A DNA stretch of 40,823 nucleotides from Eubacterium sp. Its GTDB lineage: Bacteria; Bacillota; Clostridia; Lachnospirales; Lachnospiraceae. Every line of letters starts with the position of its first letter. Within the stretch, counting starts at the first letter, position 1. Made by a program: the position numbers and the translations under genes. Shown in pieces: positions 24,937 through 33,577 of this stretch. Location of the stretch: positions 2,501 through 43,323 of the forward strand of contig JALERM010000057.1 in the NCBI GenBank assembly GCA_022764165.1, written 5' to 3'. A model generated the notes under the pieces. It did not search any database. It was not told the DNA's origin and was given only the letters and a program-made list of their open reading frames with translations.

Positions 24937-25851
24937 TCAACCTTTTACCGCACCGATGGTAACACCCTTTGCAAAATATTTCTGTACAAACGGGTATACA
25001 CACAACAGTGGAAATGCAGAAACTACTACGACACAATATTTCAACTGGTCTGCCAGTTTCTGTTTCATAACGGCCTCAGCCGCACTACTGCCCATCTGAT
25101 TAGACTGATTCATAAGTACCAGGTTACGAAGAATAACCTGCAAAGGCATCATATCTTCATCCTGCAGGAACATCAGTGCATTAAAGAACTGGTTCCACAT
25201 AGCTGTTGCATAGAACAATGTCATAACAGCAATGATGGTAGAAGAAATCGGAATTGCAATTCTGAAAAAGAATCCGAAATCCGAGCAGCCATCAAGCTGA
25301 GCCGCTTCCAGAAGTTCATCCGGCACACCACTCTCAAAGAAGGATCGGCATACAATCAGGTTATATGCTGATACTGCAACCGGAAGCACCATAGCCCAGA
25401 TGGTATTGTAAATATGCAAGTTCTTAACTGTCAAGAACAATGGAACGATACCACCACTGAAGAACATGGTAAAGGTAAACAAAAACATGATTGGTTTTCT
25501 TCCAAACAAATCTTTTCTGGACAATGCATAGCCGGCCGGAATCGTACAAATCAGAGAAACAATTGTACCAACTACTGTATATCTGATTGTATTCCAATAA
25601 CCAATCCACAAAGGCTTATATCCTAAAGTTGTCTTATATCCCTCCAGGTACATAGATTCCGGATAGAGAAGAAGCTTACCTGAACTTACAATAACAGGAT
25701 CCGTAATGGAAGCCAATACAACATAGTACAGCGGATAAACAATGATCAAACAAACGAATATCATGATAATGACATTGACTGTAGTGAAAATCTTATCGCC
25801 TGTTCCCATCTTTACTTTTGTGCCTGCAGGCACCGCATTATTCTTAGCCAT
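24937..25851 (-). CDS. Carbohydrate ABC transporter permease, YtcP/LplC type
   Basis: The 304-residue inner-membrane protein has six predicted membrane segments and the permease EAA loop (ELLEAAQLDGCSDFGFF) that docks the ATPase. AGGAGG lies eight bases before the ATG at 25851; a GTG nine bases upstream is less likely because the ribosome site would be too close. It starts 12 bp after the stop of the other permease gene. The likely ATPase partner is the MsmX-type protein at 18 kb. Confidence 0.94.
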   Translation of the reverse strand: MAKNNAVPAGTKVKMGTGDKIFTTVNVIIMIFVCLIIVYPLYYVVLASITDPVIVSSGKLLLYPESMYLEGYKTTLGYKPLWIGYWNTIRYTVVGTIVSLICTIPAGYALSRKDLFGRKPIMFLFTFTMFFSGGIVPLFLTVKNLHIYNTIWAMVLPVAVSAYNLIVCRSFFESGVPDELLEAAQLDGCSDFGFFFRIAIPISSTIIAVMTLFYATAMWNQFFNALMFLQDEDMMPLQVILRNLVLMNQSNQMGSSAAEAVMKQKLADQLKYCVVVVSAFPLLCVYPFVQKYFAKGVTIGAVKG

Positions 25852-25863
25852 TCTCTTCACCTC

Positions 25864-26817
25864 CTAGAAAATACTGATATCACTGGTCTTCTTAGCAACA
25901 AGGTTGGCAATGACCAGAATAACAAAGTTGGCAATAGAGTTAAACAAACCAACTGCGGTAGCAAAACTGTACTGTGCTGTCTGAAGACCTACCTTATAAA
26001 TATAGGTAGAAATAATTTCACTCACTATAGTGTTAGATCCATTCTGCATCAGGTATGCTTTCTCGTAACCAACATTCATGATGCTTCCGATCTGAAGAAT
26101 CATCATCAAAATAACTGTCGGCATAATCAATGGAATGTCTATGTAGAGAATCTTCTGAAGTCTGGAAGCTCCATCCATAGTTGCTGCCTCATAGTACTCC
26201 GGACTGATGGCAGTCAGTGCAGCAATGTAGATAATGGCATTGAATCCCATCGTCTGCCAGAGATTGGAGCCGATAAACAGCGGCCGGAAATACTGTGGCA
26301 AACTGGTGAACATAACTTCCTTTCCGCCTGCTGCAGTGATGATATTGTTTACAACACCATTTGCAGAGAATAACACAGTAATCAAGGAAACAACTACTAC
26401 GTTTGACATAAAGTACGGAGCGTAGGAGATTGTCTGAATAATTTTTCTTGGTGCATTTCTGGTAATCTGATTCAACAGCAACGCAAAAATAACCGGAATC
26501 GGGAAACCAATCACCAACGTCTGCAAACTGATTACAATTGTGTTCTTAATAGCATTTACCGCAATACTTGTGCTGAAAAATGTTTGAAAATGTTTGAACA
26601 AAGGTTCTGCCCACGGGCTTCCCAGAATACCGGCACGGCCATTAAAATCCTTGAAAGCAATCACAAGACCATACATCGGATAGTAGGCAAACAGTACCAG
26701 CCAGATTAATGCAGGAATCAAAAGAACATATAACTGCCAGCAACGTAATATTTCTTTTACCTTTGACACCTTGCCGCGGTTGGAAACCGCTGCTGCATTT
26801 TCATTTTTCTTTTTCAT
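25864..26817 (-). CDS. Carbohydrate ABC transporter permease, LplB type
   Basis: The 317-residue protein has a Lys-rich cytoplasmic N-terminus, six membrane segments and the EAA loop (EYYEAATMDGASRLQKI). LplB-type permeases form the heterodimeric channel with a YtcP-type partner, here the next gene. AAGGAGG precedes the ATG. It is the first gene of the operon permease-permease-binding protein-(GH32). The promoter and LacI-type sites lie upstream at 26859-26933. Confidence 0.94.
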   Translation of the reverse strand: MKKKNENAAAVSNRGKVSKVKEILRCWQLYVLLIPALIWLVLFAYYPMYGLVIAFKDFNGRAGILGSPWAEPLFKHFQTFFSTSIAVNAIKNTIVISLQTLVIGFPIPVIFALLLNQITRNAPRKIIQTISYAPYFMSNVVVVSLITVLFSANGVVNNIITAAGGKEVMFTSLPQYFRPLFIGSNLWQTMGFNAIIYIAALTAISPEYYEAATMDGASRLQKILYIDIPLIMPTVILMMILQIGSIMNVGYEKAYLMQNGSNTIVSEIISTYIYKVGLQTAQYSFATAVGLFNSIANFVILVIANLVAKKTSDISIF

Positions 26818-26858
26818 CGCTCATCCTCCTTTTACATTCTTTGTGCATTTTTTCTTTT

Positions 26859-26870
26859 TGAATCGATTCA
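26859..26870. promoter_or_regulatory. LacI-type operator O1 of the transporter operon
   Basis: TGAATCGATTCA is a perfect 12-bp palindrome with the central CG usual for LacI-family sites. It lies about 30 bp downstream of the transcription start and 42 bp before the first permease. Confidence 0.6.
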
Positions 26871-26904
26871 TTTTTTATTGAATATAGCACTTTTTGTGAT
26901 TCTT

Positions 26905-26933
26905 ATATTACCCCTTTATTATGCTAAAATCAA
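26905..26933 (-). promoter_or_regulatory. Promoter of the transporter operon
   Basis: TTGATT at 26933-26928, a 17-bp spacer and TAATAT at 26910-26905, about 88 bp upstream of the first permease gene. Confidence 0.6.
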
Positions 26934-27048
26934 TATGTATTTTTTTACTAAATACAAACTTTATTTTTGTGCATTTTTACAGATTTTTATTATTTTTTTA
27001 TTTTCCAGAAAGAAATCGCATTACTTCGATAATTTATTCTATATTTAT

Positions 27049-27060
27049 TGAATCGTTTCA
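27049..27060. promoter_or_regulatory. Second LacI-type operator-like site O2
   Basis: TGAATCGTTTCA has the same TGAAWCGWTTCA pattern as the site at 26859. Centre-to-centre distance is 190 bp, close to 18 helical turns, so the two could be bridged by a tetrameric repressor around the promoter. Confidence 0.5.
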
Positions 27061-27070
27061 TTTGAAACTC

Positions 27071-27099
27071 AAAAAAAGTAGCGGTTTACACCGCTACTT
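27071..27099 (-). terminator. Terminator overlapping the kinase stop codon
   Basis: A perfect 9-bp stem (AAGTAGCGG and CCGCTACTT) has the kinase stop codon in its 6-nt loop and TTTTTTT after it on the minus strand. Confidence 0.88.
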
Positions 27100-29530
27100 G
27101 CTTTGTTTCTCCATCTCCAAATGTTATTGTCACTTTGAACAAATCCCCATCCAGGTAAATATCAAAGGTTCCATTCTGCATTTTTACCAGATCCCGGGCT
27201 ATGGAAAGTCCCAGTCCACTTCCTTCCGTGCTGCGGGATACATCCCCGCGGATAAACCGCTCTGTCAGTTCTTCTGCTTTGATGTTTAGAGGATGTTCTG
27301 AAATGTTTTTAATTTCAAAAATCACCCTGCATCCTATTTTCTTTACTTCCACATAGATACGTGTCGAAGGCATCGCATATTTTGCCACATTATTGTAAAG
27401 ATTTTCAATCACCCGCCACATTCTTCTTCCATCTGCAAGAATCACGACCGGTTCCTCCGGCACCCTGCAGATCAGTTCCAGGCTGCGTGCGGCAAATTTT
27501 TCTTCAAACTCCCCATTAGTTTGACGCACCAGCTCTCCCAGTTGTATGGGCTGCATATCCAGTACCACATTTCCGGAGCTCACCTTAGATGCCTCCACAA
27601 GATCTTCCGTCAGCTGTTTCAGTCTCTGGGATTTACTTTCCAGCACCTCTATATATCCGCGGATCTTAGGATCCTGAATATCTTCCCTTTTCAAAAGATC
27701 CACGTAGTTGATAATCGATGTAAGCGGAGTCTTGATATCATGAGAAACATTGGTGATCAGATCTGCCTTTAACCGTTCACTTTTGAGAGTTTCCTTAACC
27801 GCATTCTGCAGACCATCACCCACTCGATTGACAGCCTCAGCCATTTCCCGGTTCTCACCGGACAATCCGTTGATATCAATCTTAAAATCCAGTTCCCCAC
27901 TGGCAATTCTCGCCAGACCATCCCGGATTACCTGGCGGCCGGCACCTTCTCTGATCAGATATAGGAGTACCAGACCATCAGCCATCAAAATCAGGAGCAC
28001 ACCGAATCCCCCCATCGTAAGCGCCGCAAAAATATTTGCCAATACCAGAACGGTGAATCCCAGGATAGTTCTTCCGGAAGTCTTGCGTGCCAGATAAACT
28101 TTTTTACAGCTCTGAATAATGGCGTGACAAAAACTGTTTTTCCAGAATCGTTTTCCTTTCAACCGACGGACAATACTCATCCATGCAGCCAGAAACAGTC
28201 CTCCAAAAATGATTTCTCCCAATACAATCAGAGTTACAAAGAAAAGATCATAAATGGATGTCTCCAGTACATACGCCACAGGAATACCTCCCAGAAACAT
28301 CAGAGAAAGACCACACATACACACCATAACTTCCGTAGGCACCCGGTCAACCCCCATCATATGAAGGTCGCGGTCACAGGTTGTGCGGCCGGCCTGAATC
28401 GTCAGTAAAACCAAAGCAGCAATCCCTGACAGAAAACTGAGTAAACCACCGATGATTGCTAATTTTCCCCAACCGGCATATCTTTCAAAATACATATGAG
28501 AATCGTAAAAGGAATCCATTACCGAATATTCAGAATCCAGTACAATCAAAATTGTTTCATCAGAACCGGTAATTGTCCGGTTTTTCAAATAATTTTTCAG
28601 ATAACCTGCTGCCTCATTAGTACTCATATCATAGGACAATTGTCCCTTTTCCCGAACAGCTGAGAAGTATAATGCCGGCACCACGCCCAGATGTTCCGGA
28701 TCAAATCCATCTTTCCACCCTTTCACATTGGTAAAAATTCTTCCGGTCTCTGTATTCTGCACAGCAAACATCAGATTACTTTCTTCATTGAACACAGTGA
28801 GTCCATAACAGTACTGCTCATACTGACTACAAATATTTATCAGATTTTCATAAAGTTCCTGCAAGGATACGGTCTCCGGGTTTTCCTTTGCATAGTCCGC
28901 CAGTGTCACCCCTGACTTTGGAAGATATTTTTCCAATTCCTTTCCTCTCACATAAAGAAATTTGAACGCTTCTGAATATTCCCACTGTTTATTTTCTTTA
29001 TTATCCGGGGATTCTTCTGTCTCTTCCACTGTATCTGTTACCGCCTCGGAAAATTCTGTTGTTATCTCACCAGCATAGCCGTCATCGGCAAGATCAGATT
29101 CATAAAAAGGCAATTCGTCATAAATCAGCCGGAAAAAATCACCTTCCAAATACTCTTCTGCCATCTTTCGGATATTTTCTGCGGTATAGGTAGTATTTTC
29201 ATTTTTATCTTTTTCTTTGGCTTTCAGATCAGTAATATCAATCGTTTTTTTCGGATTCCATTCTCCATCCGTGGTAAACAGTTCCATCGCTTCAATGTTT
29301 TCAGGCAGGTTATGTATTGTATCTACAATATCCTGTCCGCATTTTGCTGTCTCTTCGTATGATGTCACATCGGAACGCAGGAGCAGTTCCGGATCATTGA
29401 CATTTTTCAGCAAACCCATGATAAAAATAAATGCAACTGTAAATATTCCAATAGCAATCAGAAATACTGCCGTGATAAAAGCTTTCATCCCCCTGGAATA
29501 AAAAGGGCCTCTTTTTTCATAATTCTCCAT
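27086..29530 (-). CDS. Sensor histidine kinase with large extracellular domain and several membrane helices
   Basis: The 814-residue kinase has a first membrane helix at about 16-38, an extracellular region of some 300 residues rich in Glu/Asp/Thr, and then about five further membrane helices between 350 and 530. A HAMP-like linker follows. The catalytic part has His597 in SHDIKTPL, an N-box with ENLYNNVAKYA at about 709-719 and the G-box GSGLGL at 771-776. It probably signals to the response regulator encoded 24 bp upstream. The ABC genes before it suggest it senses an exported or toxic compound such as a peptide; the ligand is unknown. AGGAGG precedes the start. Confidence 0.92.
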   Translation of the reverse strand: MENYEKRGPFYSRGMKAFITAVFLIAIGIFTVAFIFIMGLLKNVNDPELLLRSDVTSYEETAKCGQDIVDTIHNLPENIEAMELFTTDGEWNPKKTIDITDLKAKEKDKNENTTYTAENIRKMAEEYLEGDFFRLIYDELPFYESDLADDGYAGEITTEFSEAVTDTVEETEESPDNKENKQWEYSEAFKFLYVRGKELEKYLPKSGVTLADYAKENPETVSLQELYENLINICSQYEQYCYGLTVFNEESNLMFAVQNTETGRIFTNVKGWKDGFDPEHLGVVPALYFSAVREKGQLSYDMSTNEAAGYLKNYLKNRTITGSDETILIVLDSEYSVMDSFYDSHMYFERYAGWGKLAIIGGLLSFLSGIAALVLLTIQAGRTTCDRDLHMMGVDRVPTEVMVCMCGLSLMFLGGIPVAYVLETSIYDLFFVTLIVLGEIIFGGLFLAAWMSIVRRLKGKRFWKNSFCHAIIQSCKKVYLARKTSGRTILGFTVLVLANIFAALTMGGFGVLLILMADGLVLLYLIREGAGRQVIRDGLARIASGELDFKIDINGLSGENREMAEAVNRVGDGLQNAVKETLKSERLKADLITNVSHDIKTPLTSIINYVDLLKREDIQDPKIRGYIEVLESKSQRLKQLTEDLVEASKVSSGNVVLDMQPIQLGELVRQTNGEFEEKFAARSLELICRVPEEPVVILADGRRMWRVIENLYNNVAKYAMPSTRIYVEVKKIGCRVIFEIKNISEHPLNIKAEELTERFIRGDVSRSTEGSGLGLSIARDLVKMQNGTFDIYLDGDLFKVTITFGDGETKQVAV

Positions 29531-29554
29531 AATATAACCTCCTGTCTTAAGGGG

Positions 29555-30250
29555 TTACATTTTTTCTATTTTGTAGCCGATTCCCCACACAACTTTCAGG
29601 TATCTGGGTTCTCTGGGATTAATCTCGATTTTCTCACGGATGTGGCGGATATGTACAGCTACGGTATTATCCGCTCCGATTGCTTCCTCATTCCAGATAT
29701 TTTCATAAATCTGCTCAATAGAAAAAACTTTTCCCTGATTTTTAATGAGAAGCAATAAAATATTATATTCAATCGGAGTCAGCTTCACCGGATCTCCGTC
29801 AACCATTACCGTTTTCAAATCATCATTGACCATCAAACCACCGCAGGTATATACCGCCTGTTCTGCAATTTCTGCCATGGTTCCCAGCTTCGTATAGCGG
29901 CGCAGCTGGGATTTTACCCGGGCAATCAATTCCAATGGATTGAAGGGTTTTGTCACATAATCATCCGCCCCTATATTCAATCCCAGTATTTTATCCACAT
30001 CTTCTGATTTTGCCGACAAAATAATGATCGGAATGCTGCTGTATTCCCTGATTTTTCTTGTTGCACGGATACCATCCAGACGGGGCATCATCACATCTAT
30101 CAACAAAAGATGGATCTCTTCCTGTTTCAGCATTTGAACCGCCTGCAGCCCGTCATATGCTTTCAGTATTCGATAACCTTCCTGCGAAAGATAAATATCT
30201 ATTGCTTCTACAATTTCCTTGTCATCGTCACAAACCAATATTGTATACAT
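29555..30250 (-). CDS. OmpR/PhoB family response regulator
   Basis: The 231-residue regulator has a receiver domain with acidic pocket DDD at 8-10, phospho-acceptor Asp52 (LIDVMMPRLDG) and the conserved Lys in DDYVTKPF. The C-terminal winged helix (about 130-230) ends GIGYKIEKM. GGAGG lies eight bases before the ATG at 30250, so this start is favoured over the GTG nine bases upstream. It is paired with the kinase gene 24 bp downstream and likely regulates the ABC genes transcribed just before it. Confidence 0.95.
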   Translation of the reverse strand: MYTILVCDDDKEIVEAIDIYLSQEGYRILKAYDGLQAVQMLKQEEIHLLLIDVMMPRLDGIRATRKIREYSSIPIIILSAKSEDVDKILGLNIGADDYVTKPFNPLELIARVKSQLRRYTKLGTMAEIAEQAVYTCGGLMVNDDLKTVMVDGDPVKLTPIEYNILLLLIKNQGKVFSIEQIYENIWNEEAIGADNTVAVHIRHIREKIEINPREPRYLKVVWGIGYKIEKM

Positions 30251-30268
30251 ATTTCTCACCTCCCCCTC

Positions 30269-30298
30269 ATTATAAAAGAAACCCTGCGCTTATGCCAG
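30269..30298 (-). promoter_or_regulatory. Promoter of the response regulator-kinase pair
   Basis: CTGGCA, an 18-bp spacer and a perfect TATAAT lie 19 bp before the start codon. The leader would be only about 13 nt, with the ribosome site at its very beginning. Confidence 0.5.
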
Positions 30299-30336
30299 TA
30301 GTTCTTTTTGTTGGTCTTATCCTATCAGGGAAATCT

Positions 30337-31482
30337 TTAGACCGACTGAGGAAAAATCTTAAGATTTGATAAAGAAAACAGTACCGCCCCATAGATGCAG
30401 AAACGAAACATCATTAGAGTACTGTATACACTATTCAGGTAATAATACGCCGGCAGCAGATACTGCACCACCGGGAAACGCCGGGTAGTCAGAAATACCG
30501 GACACAGTACAAGCGAAACCAGCAGAATAATCGGAATCACCGCTCCGAAATTCCATTTTTTTCTGCATATTCTTCGCAGAAGGTTACAAAATCCTGCAAT
30601 TGAAATTACATATAAAAACATAAGAAGCAATTCTTTTCCCCATGATGTAAAAGTTCCTGACAATCTCAGTGCAATGCATGCTGCAAAGCCTGTCGGCAAG
30701 GTTCCCGTAACAATATACAGCCACGGAAACAATTGCCTGTGACGAATCGGCATCCAGACATATAGTTTTTCTTCATCATCCTGTATGTAAAACATAGTTA
30801 CTGCCATTGCACTTAAAAGGACCAGAAGAGACAGAAGTCCACGAAGCGGTGCAGTCATATAATTCATTTTTTCGTCAGCATTATTAATCGTACTTCCATC
30901 TAAATAAGCAAATCTAAAGATGGATCCATTTACCTGATTGTTTTCATACAATCGCTGCAGATTATTTTCCAGCGTTCCTATATCCATATTCGAAAACATG
31001 TCCTGTTTATCCACAAACTGTCTTGTAATTTCATACGAAATTACCGGGTACAAAACACCGTACAACTGCTCTCTTGCCAATTTATTGGGTATATTATCTT
31101 CTCTCACGTACACAGATAACACCGATTCTCGCTCCCCGTTCAGGTATTCTCTGACAGCTGTCTGTATTTGATCAGGGAAAATCCACGCACAATCTGCATC
31201 TCCTGAGCGAACAGTCTGACATGCGGATTCCTCCCCTTCCATCCACTGATACTGTATGACACCGTTCTTTTCCATCAGAGACTTCACCGTCGTTTTTTCT
31301 GTCTCACTTCCTTCAGACGCACATAACACCACTCGCAGTACACCGCCATCCTGCTTTGCCGCAGCTCTTATTCCCAGTACGAGCAGCGGAAGCATGAGAA
31401 GTAGACAGGGGTAAATATATTTTTTCAGAAAACGTTTATTCAGCAGCAAATACCACAATACTGCCTTTCTCAGTCTGCCCAT
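30337..31482 (-). CDS. ABC-2 type transporter permease, second subunit
   Basis: The 381-residue protein has one N-terminal membrane helix (about 22-40), a large extracytoplasmic domain to about 205, and five or six C-terminal membrane helices. This layout is that of ABC-2 exporters of the YhgE/DrrB style. GAGG precedes the ATG, and the start is 6 bp after the stop of the sister permease gene. The two permeases have the same layout and probably form a heterodimer driven by the ATPase at 32.7 kb. The substrate is unknown; peptides or drugs are usual for such sets next to two-component systems. Confidence 0.85.
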   Translation of the reverse strand: MGRLRKAVLWYLLLNKRFLKKYIYPCLLLMLPLLVLGIRAAAKQDGGVLRVVLCASEGSETEKTTVKSLMEKNGVIQYQWMEGEESACQTVRSGDADCAWIFPDQIQTAVREYLNGERESVLSVYVREDNIPNKLAREQLYGVLYPVISYEITRQFVDKQDMFSNMDIGTLENNLQRLYENNQVNGSIFRFAYLDGSTINNADEKMNYMTAPLRGLLSLLVLLSAMAVTMFYIQDDEEKLYVWMPIRHRQLFPWLYIVTGTLPTGFAACIALRLSGTFTSWGKELLLMFLYVISIAGFCNLLRRICRKKWNFGAVIPIILLVSLVLCPVFLTTRRFPVVQYLLPAYYYLNSVYSTLMMFRFCIYGAVLFSLSNLKIFPQSV

Positions 31483-31488
31483 AATAAA

Positions 31489-32730
31489 CTACCTCGCCAT
31501 CTTTCTCTTTTTAACCACAACAGCCATTCCCAAAAACAAGCCTGCATATGACAGCAATAATCTCATCTTCTCAAAGGACGGGAAACCGCAGAGAATTTGC
31601 GTCAGATATCTCATAGCAATCCCAGTGGGAAGAAACTCTGCCAGTGTTTGTATACTCTGCGGAAAGAAATAAATTGGATAAAAACACCCTGATAAATATC
31701 CAAGTCCCACCGTTCCGATAAAATTCAAAAGAAGTCCCTCGGTCAGACTTGAAACAATACTGTACAGAAAGCATTGCATTGCTGCCACACAACAAATAAC
31801 AGGAAGAACTGCCACTGCAAAACGAATCATATCAATGATTTCCCCCAGTTCCTGTATGCCAAATCCCGTCAGGGCAGAAAACAAAATCAGGAAACCACTG
31901 ATACCAAAAAAACTTACCATCATCAGACACAGATATGCAAATACTTTCCCTGTCATCTGGATACATACGCCCATTCCACTCGACGCCAGAATTTTAGTCA
32001 GTGCCTCATCACGCTCTATCAGAAAAATACTTCCATTAATTCCCCATAACATCAAGAATATCAGTACCGCTGCACACAGATAATAACCAGCCTCTGAGCA
32101 TCCTTCTCTTCCATCCCCCACCTCGATCCGATACATTTTTTCCCTGGAAAAAAGCACATCAAAATAGCGCAGATTCAATCGATCAGCATCCTCTGCAATC
32201 CGTTCCATGGCACCCTGTTCCAGATAAAAATCCTGCATACTATAGATGCCTGTCTGACTTTCTGTGATAACCTCTGAAATCGTATCAGACAGTTCCATCA
32301 CCAATTGTGTCCCTATCCCGCTTTGTGCACCGCCGCCAACAAATGTGACCGGCATATTTTGACCTGATACAATAGAATCCAGGAAGCCATCAGGAATCCG
32401 TATGTACCCGCTGATTTTCCCGCTTTCCAACTGAATGACAGCTTCCTCTTCTGTTAATTCCGAAAATGAAATCGTAAACCGTGAAGAATCCAGATGTTCC
32501 AGTGCATAAATACCAAATCCAAGATAACTGTCCCGGGTATCTCCCACCACACCAAGCACAATTTTCTGGCGTTTTTCATCCTGACTATCTACAGAAAGCT
32601 GCATCCAGACCAGCAGACATATCCCAACGCTCAACAGTACCGTTACAAGAAAAACGGCCGGAAACACTTTTCCCATTCTTTTCAGCTGCAGTCTCATGTA
32701 TATTCCACACTTTTTCATATGGCACCTCAT
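31489..32730 (-). CDS. ABC-2 type transporter permease, first subunit
   Basis: The 413-residue protein has a first membrane helix at about 22-45, an extracytoplasmic region to about 225, and six C-terminal membrane segments ending in a Lys/Arg tail. The ATG at 32730 overlaps the ATPase stop codon (ATGA), which suggests coupled translation. A second ATG at 32718 with GAGG upstream is equally reasonable and would shorten the protein by four residues. Together with the next gene it makes the membrane part of an exporter. Confidence 0.85.
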   Translation of the reverse strand: MRCHMKKCGIYMRLQLKRMGKVFPAVFLVTVLLSVGICLLVWMQLSVDSQDEKRQKIVLGVVGDTRDSYLGFGIYALEHLDSSRFTISFSELTEEEAVIQLESGKISGYIRIPDGFLDSIVSGQNMPVTFVGGGAQSGIGTQLVMELSDTISEVITESQTGIYSMQDFYLEQGAMERIAEDADRLNLRYFDVLFSREKMYRIEVGDGREGCSEAGYYLCAAVLIFLMLWGINGSIFLIERDEALTKILASSGMGVCIQMTGKVFAYLCLMMVSFFGISGFLILFSALTGFGIQELGEIIDMIRFAVAVLPVICCVAAMQCFLYSIVSSLTEGLLLNFIGTVGLGYLSGCFYPIYFFPQSIQTLAEFLPTGIAMRYLTQILCGFPSFEKMRLLLSYAGLFLGMAVVVKKRKMAR

Positions 32731-33401
32731 AGTTTTCCTACCAGAGTATGAACATTTCCATCATATGTAAAGGGCACTAATTTTCCGTTTTTTATAATGT
32801 ACCACACATCACACAAAGAAAGTTCCTGCACATCATGAGTAGCCAGAAGCAGTATCTTTCCTTTCTTTTTACAATCCAGAAAATAATTATAAATACGTTC
32901 TTTAGCAATCAGATCCAATGCTGCCGACGGCTCATCCAAAAGCAACACCTGAGGGTTATGAGCAGATGCACAACTGATACTCAACCGTTTTTTCATTCCA
33001 CCAGACATTTTACATACAGGAACTTTCAGAAATTCCGTGACCCCCAGCATAGCCGGCACTCCCTCCTCCAGATCTCTCTTTAAACCGGCAGGTCTGTCCG
33101 CATACCAGAGTTTCAAGTTATCTAACGCAGTCAGTTCCTGCAGAAGAGGTGTCCCCTGCGGCACATATCCTATCACAGAAGAACGTGTGCTGTGTTTTTT
33201 CAGCATTTCTTTCCCCTGCCAGCAAAAACTTCCTCCATCTGCTTTCTGAATTCCGGCAAGTATGGAAAGCAGCGTAGACTTTCCACATCCATTTTCTCCC
33301 AGAATTCCCACGCATATTCCTTTATTTGCCGCAAACGAAATATTATCCAATACCTTTTTTCTTCCATATTTTTTTTGTATTCCCCGAACTTCCAAATCCA
33401 T
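32727..33401 (-). CDS. ABC transporter ATP-binding protein (exporter type)
   Basis: The 224-residue ATPase has Walker A GENGCGKST at 35-43, Q-loop YVPQGTPLL, signature MSGGMKKRLS, Walker B LLLDEPSAALD and the switch His in LLATHD. Its short length and CcmA-like layout match ABC-2 exporters. AAAGGA lies ten bases before the ATG at 33401. It is the first gene of the ATPase-permease-permease set, with the two-component genes after it. Confidence 0.93.
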   Translation of the reverse strand: MDLEVRGIQKKYGRKKVLDNISFAANKGICVGILGENGCGKSTLLSILAGIQKADGGSFCWQGKEMLKKHSTRSSVIGYVPQGTPLLQELTALDNLKLWYADRPAGLKRDLEEGVPAMLGVTEFLKVPVCKMSGGMKKRLSISCASAHNPQVLLLDEPSAALDLIAKERIYNYFLDCKKKGKILLLATHDVQELSLCDVWYIIKNGKLVPFTYDGNVHTLVGKL

Positions 33402-33467
33402 CCTTCATTCATCCTTTGCATATCATTGAAATTTCACTTGACACCATTCGTATATTCTTACTTATCT

Positions 33468-33496
33468 ATCATATCATGGTCAGAAGTTTATGAAAA
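33468..33496 (-). promoter_or_regulatory. Possible promoter of the ABC exporter genes
   Basis: TTTTCA, a 17-bp spacer and TATGAT, about 67 bp before the ATPase start. The -35 is poor, which would suit activation by the response regulator. Confidence 0.4.
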
Positions 33497-33515
33497 GCAG
33501 AATTCCAAGACTCAC

Positions 33516-33545
33516 TTGACTTCAACATATGCCAGAATATATAAT
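33516..33545 (+). promoter_or_regulatory. Promoter of the zinc-ribbon gene
   Basis: TTGACT, an 18-bp spacer and a perfect TATAAT, 32 bp before the start codon. It points away from the ABC exporter genes. Confidence 0.7.
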
Positions 33546-33577
33546 AAAATAACATACTTTATATGAGGAGGGATATT

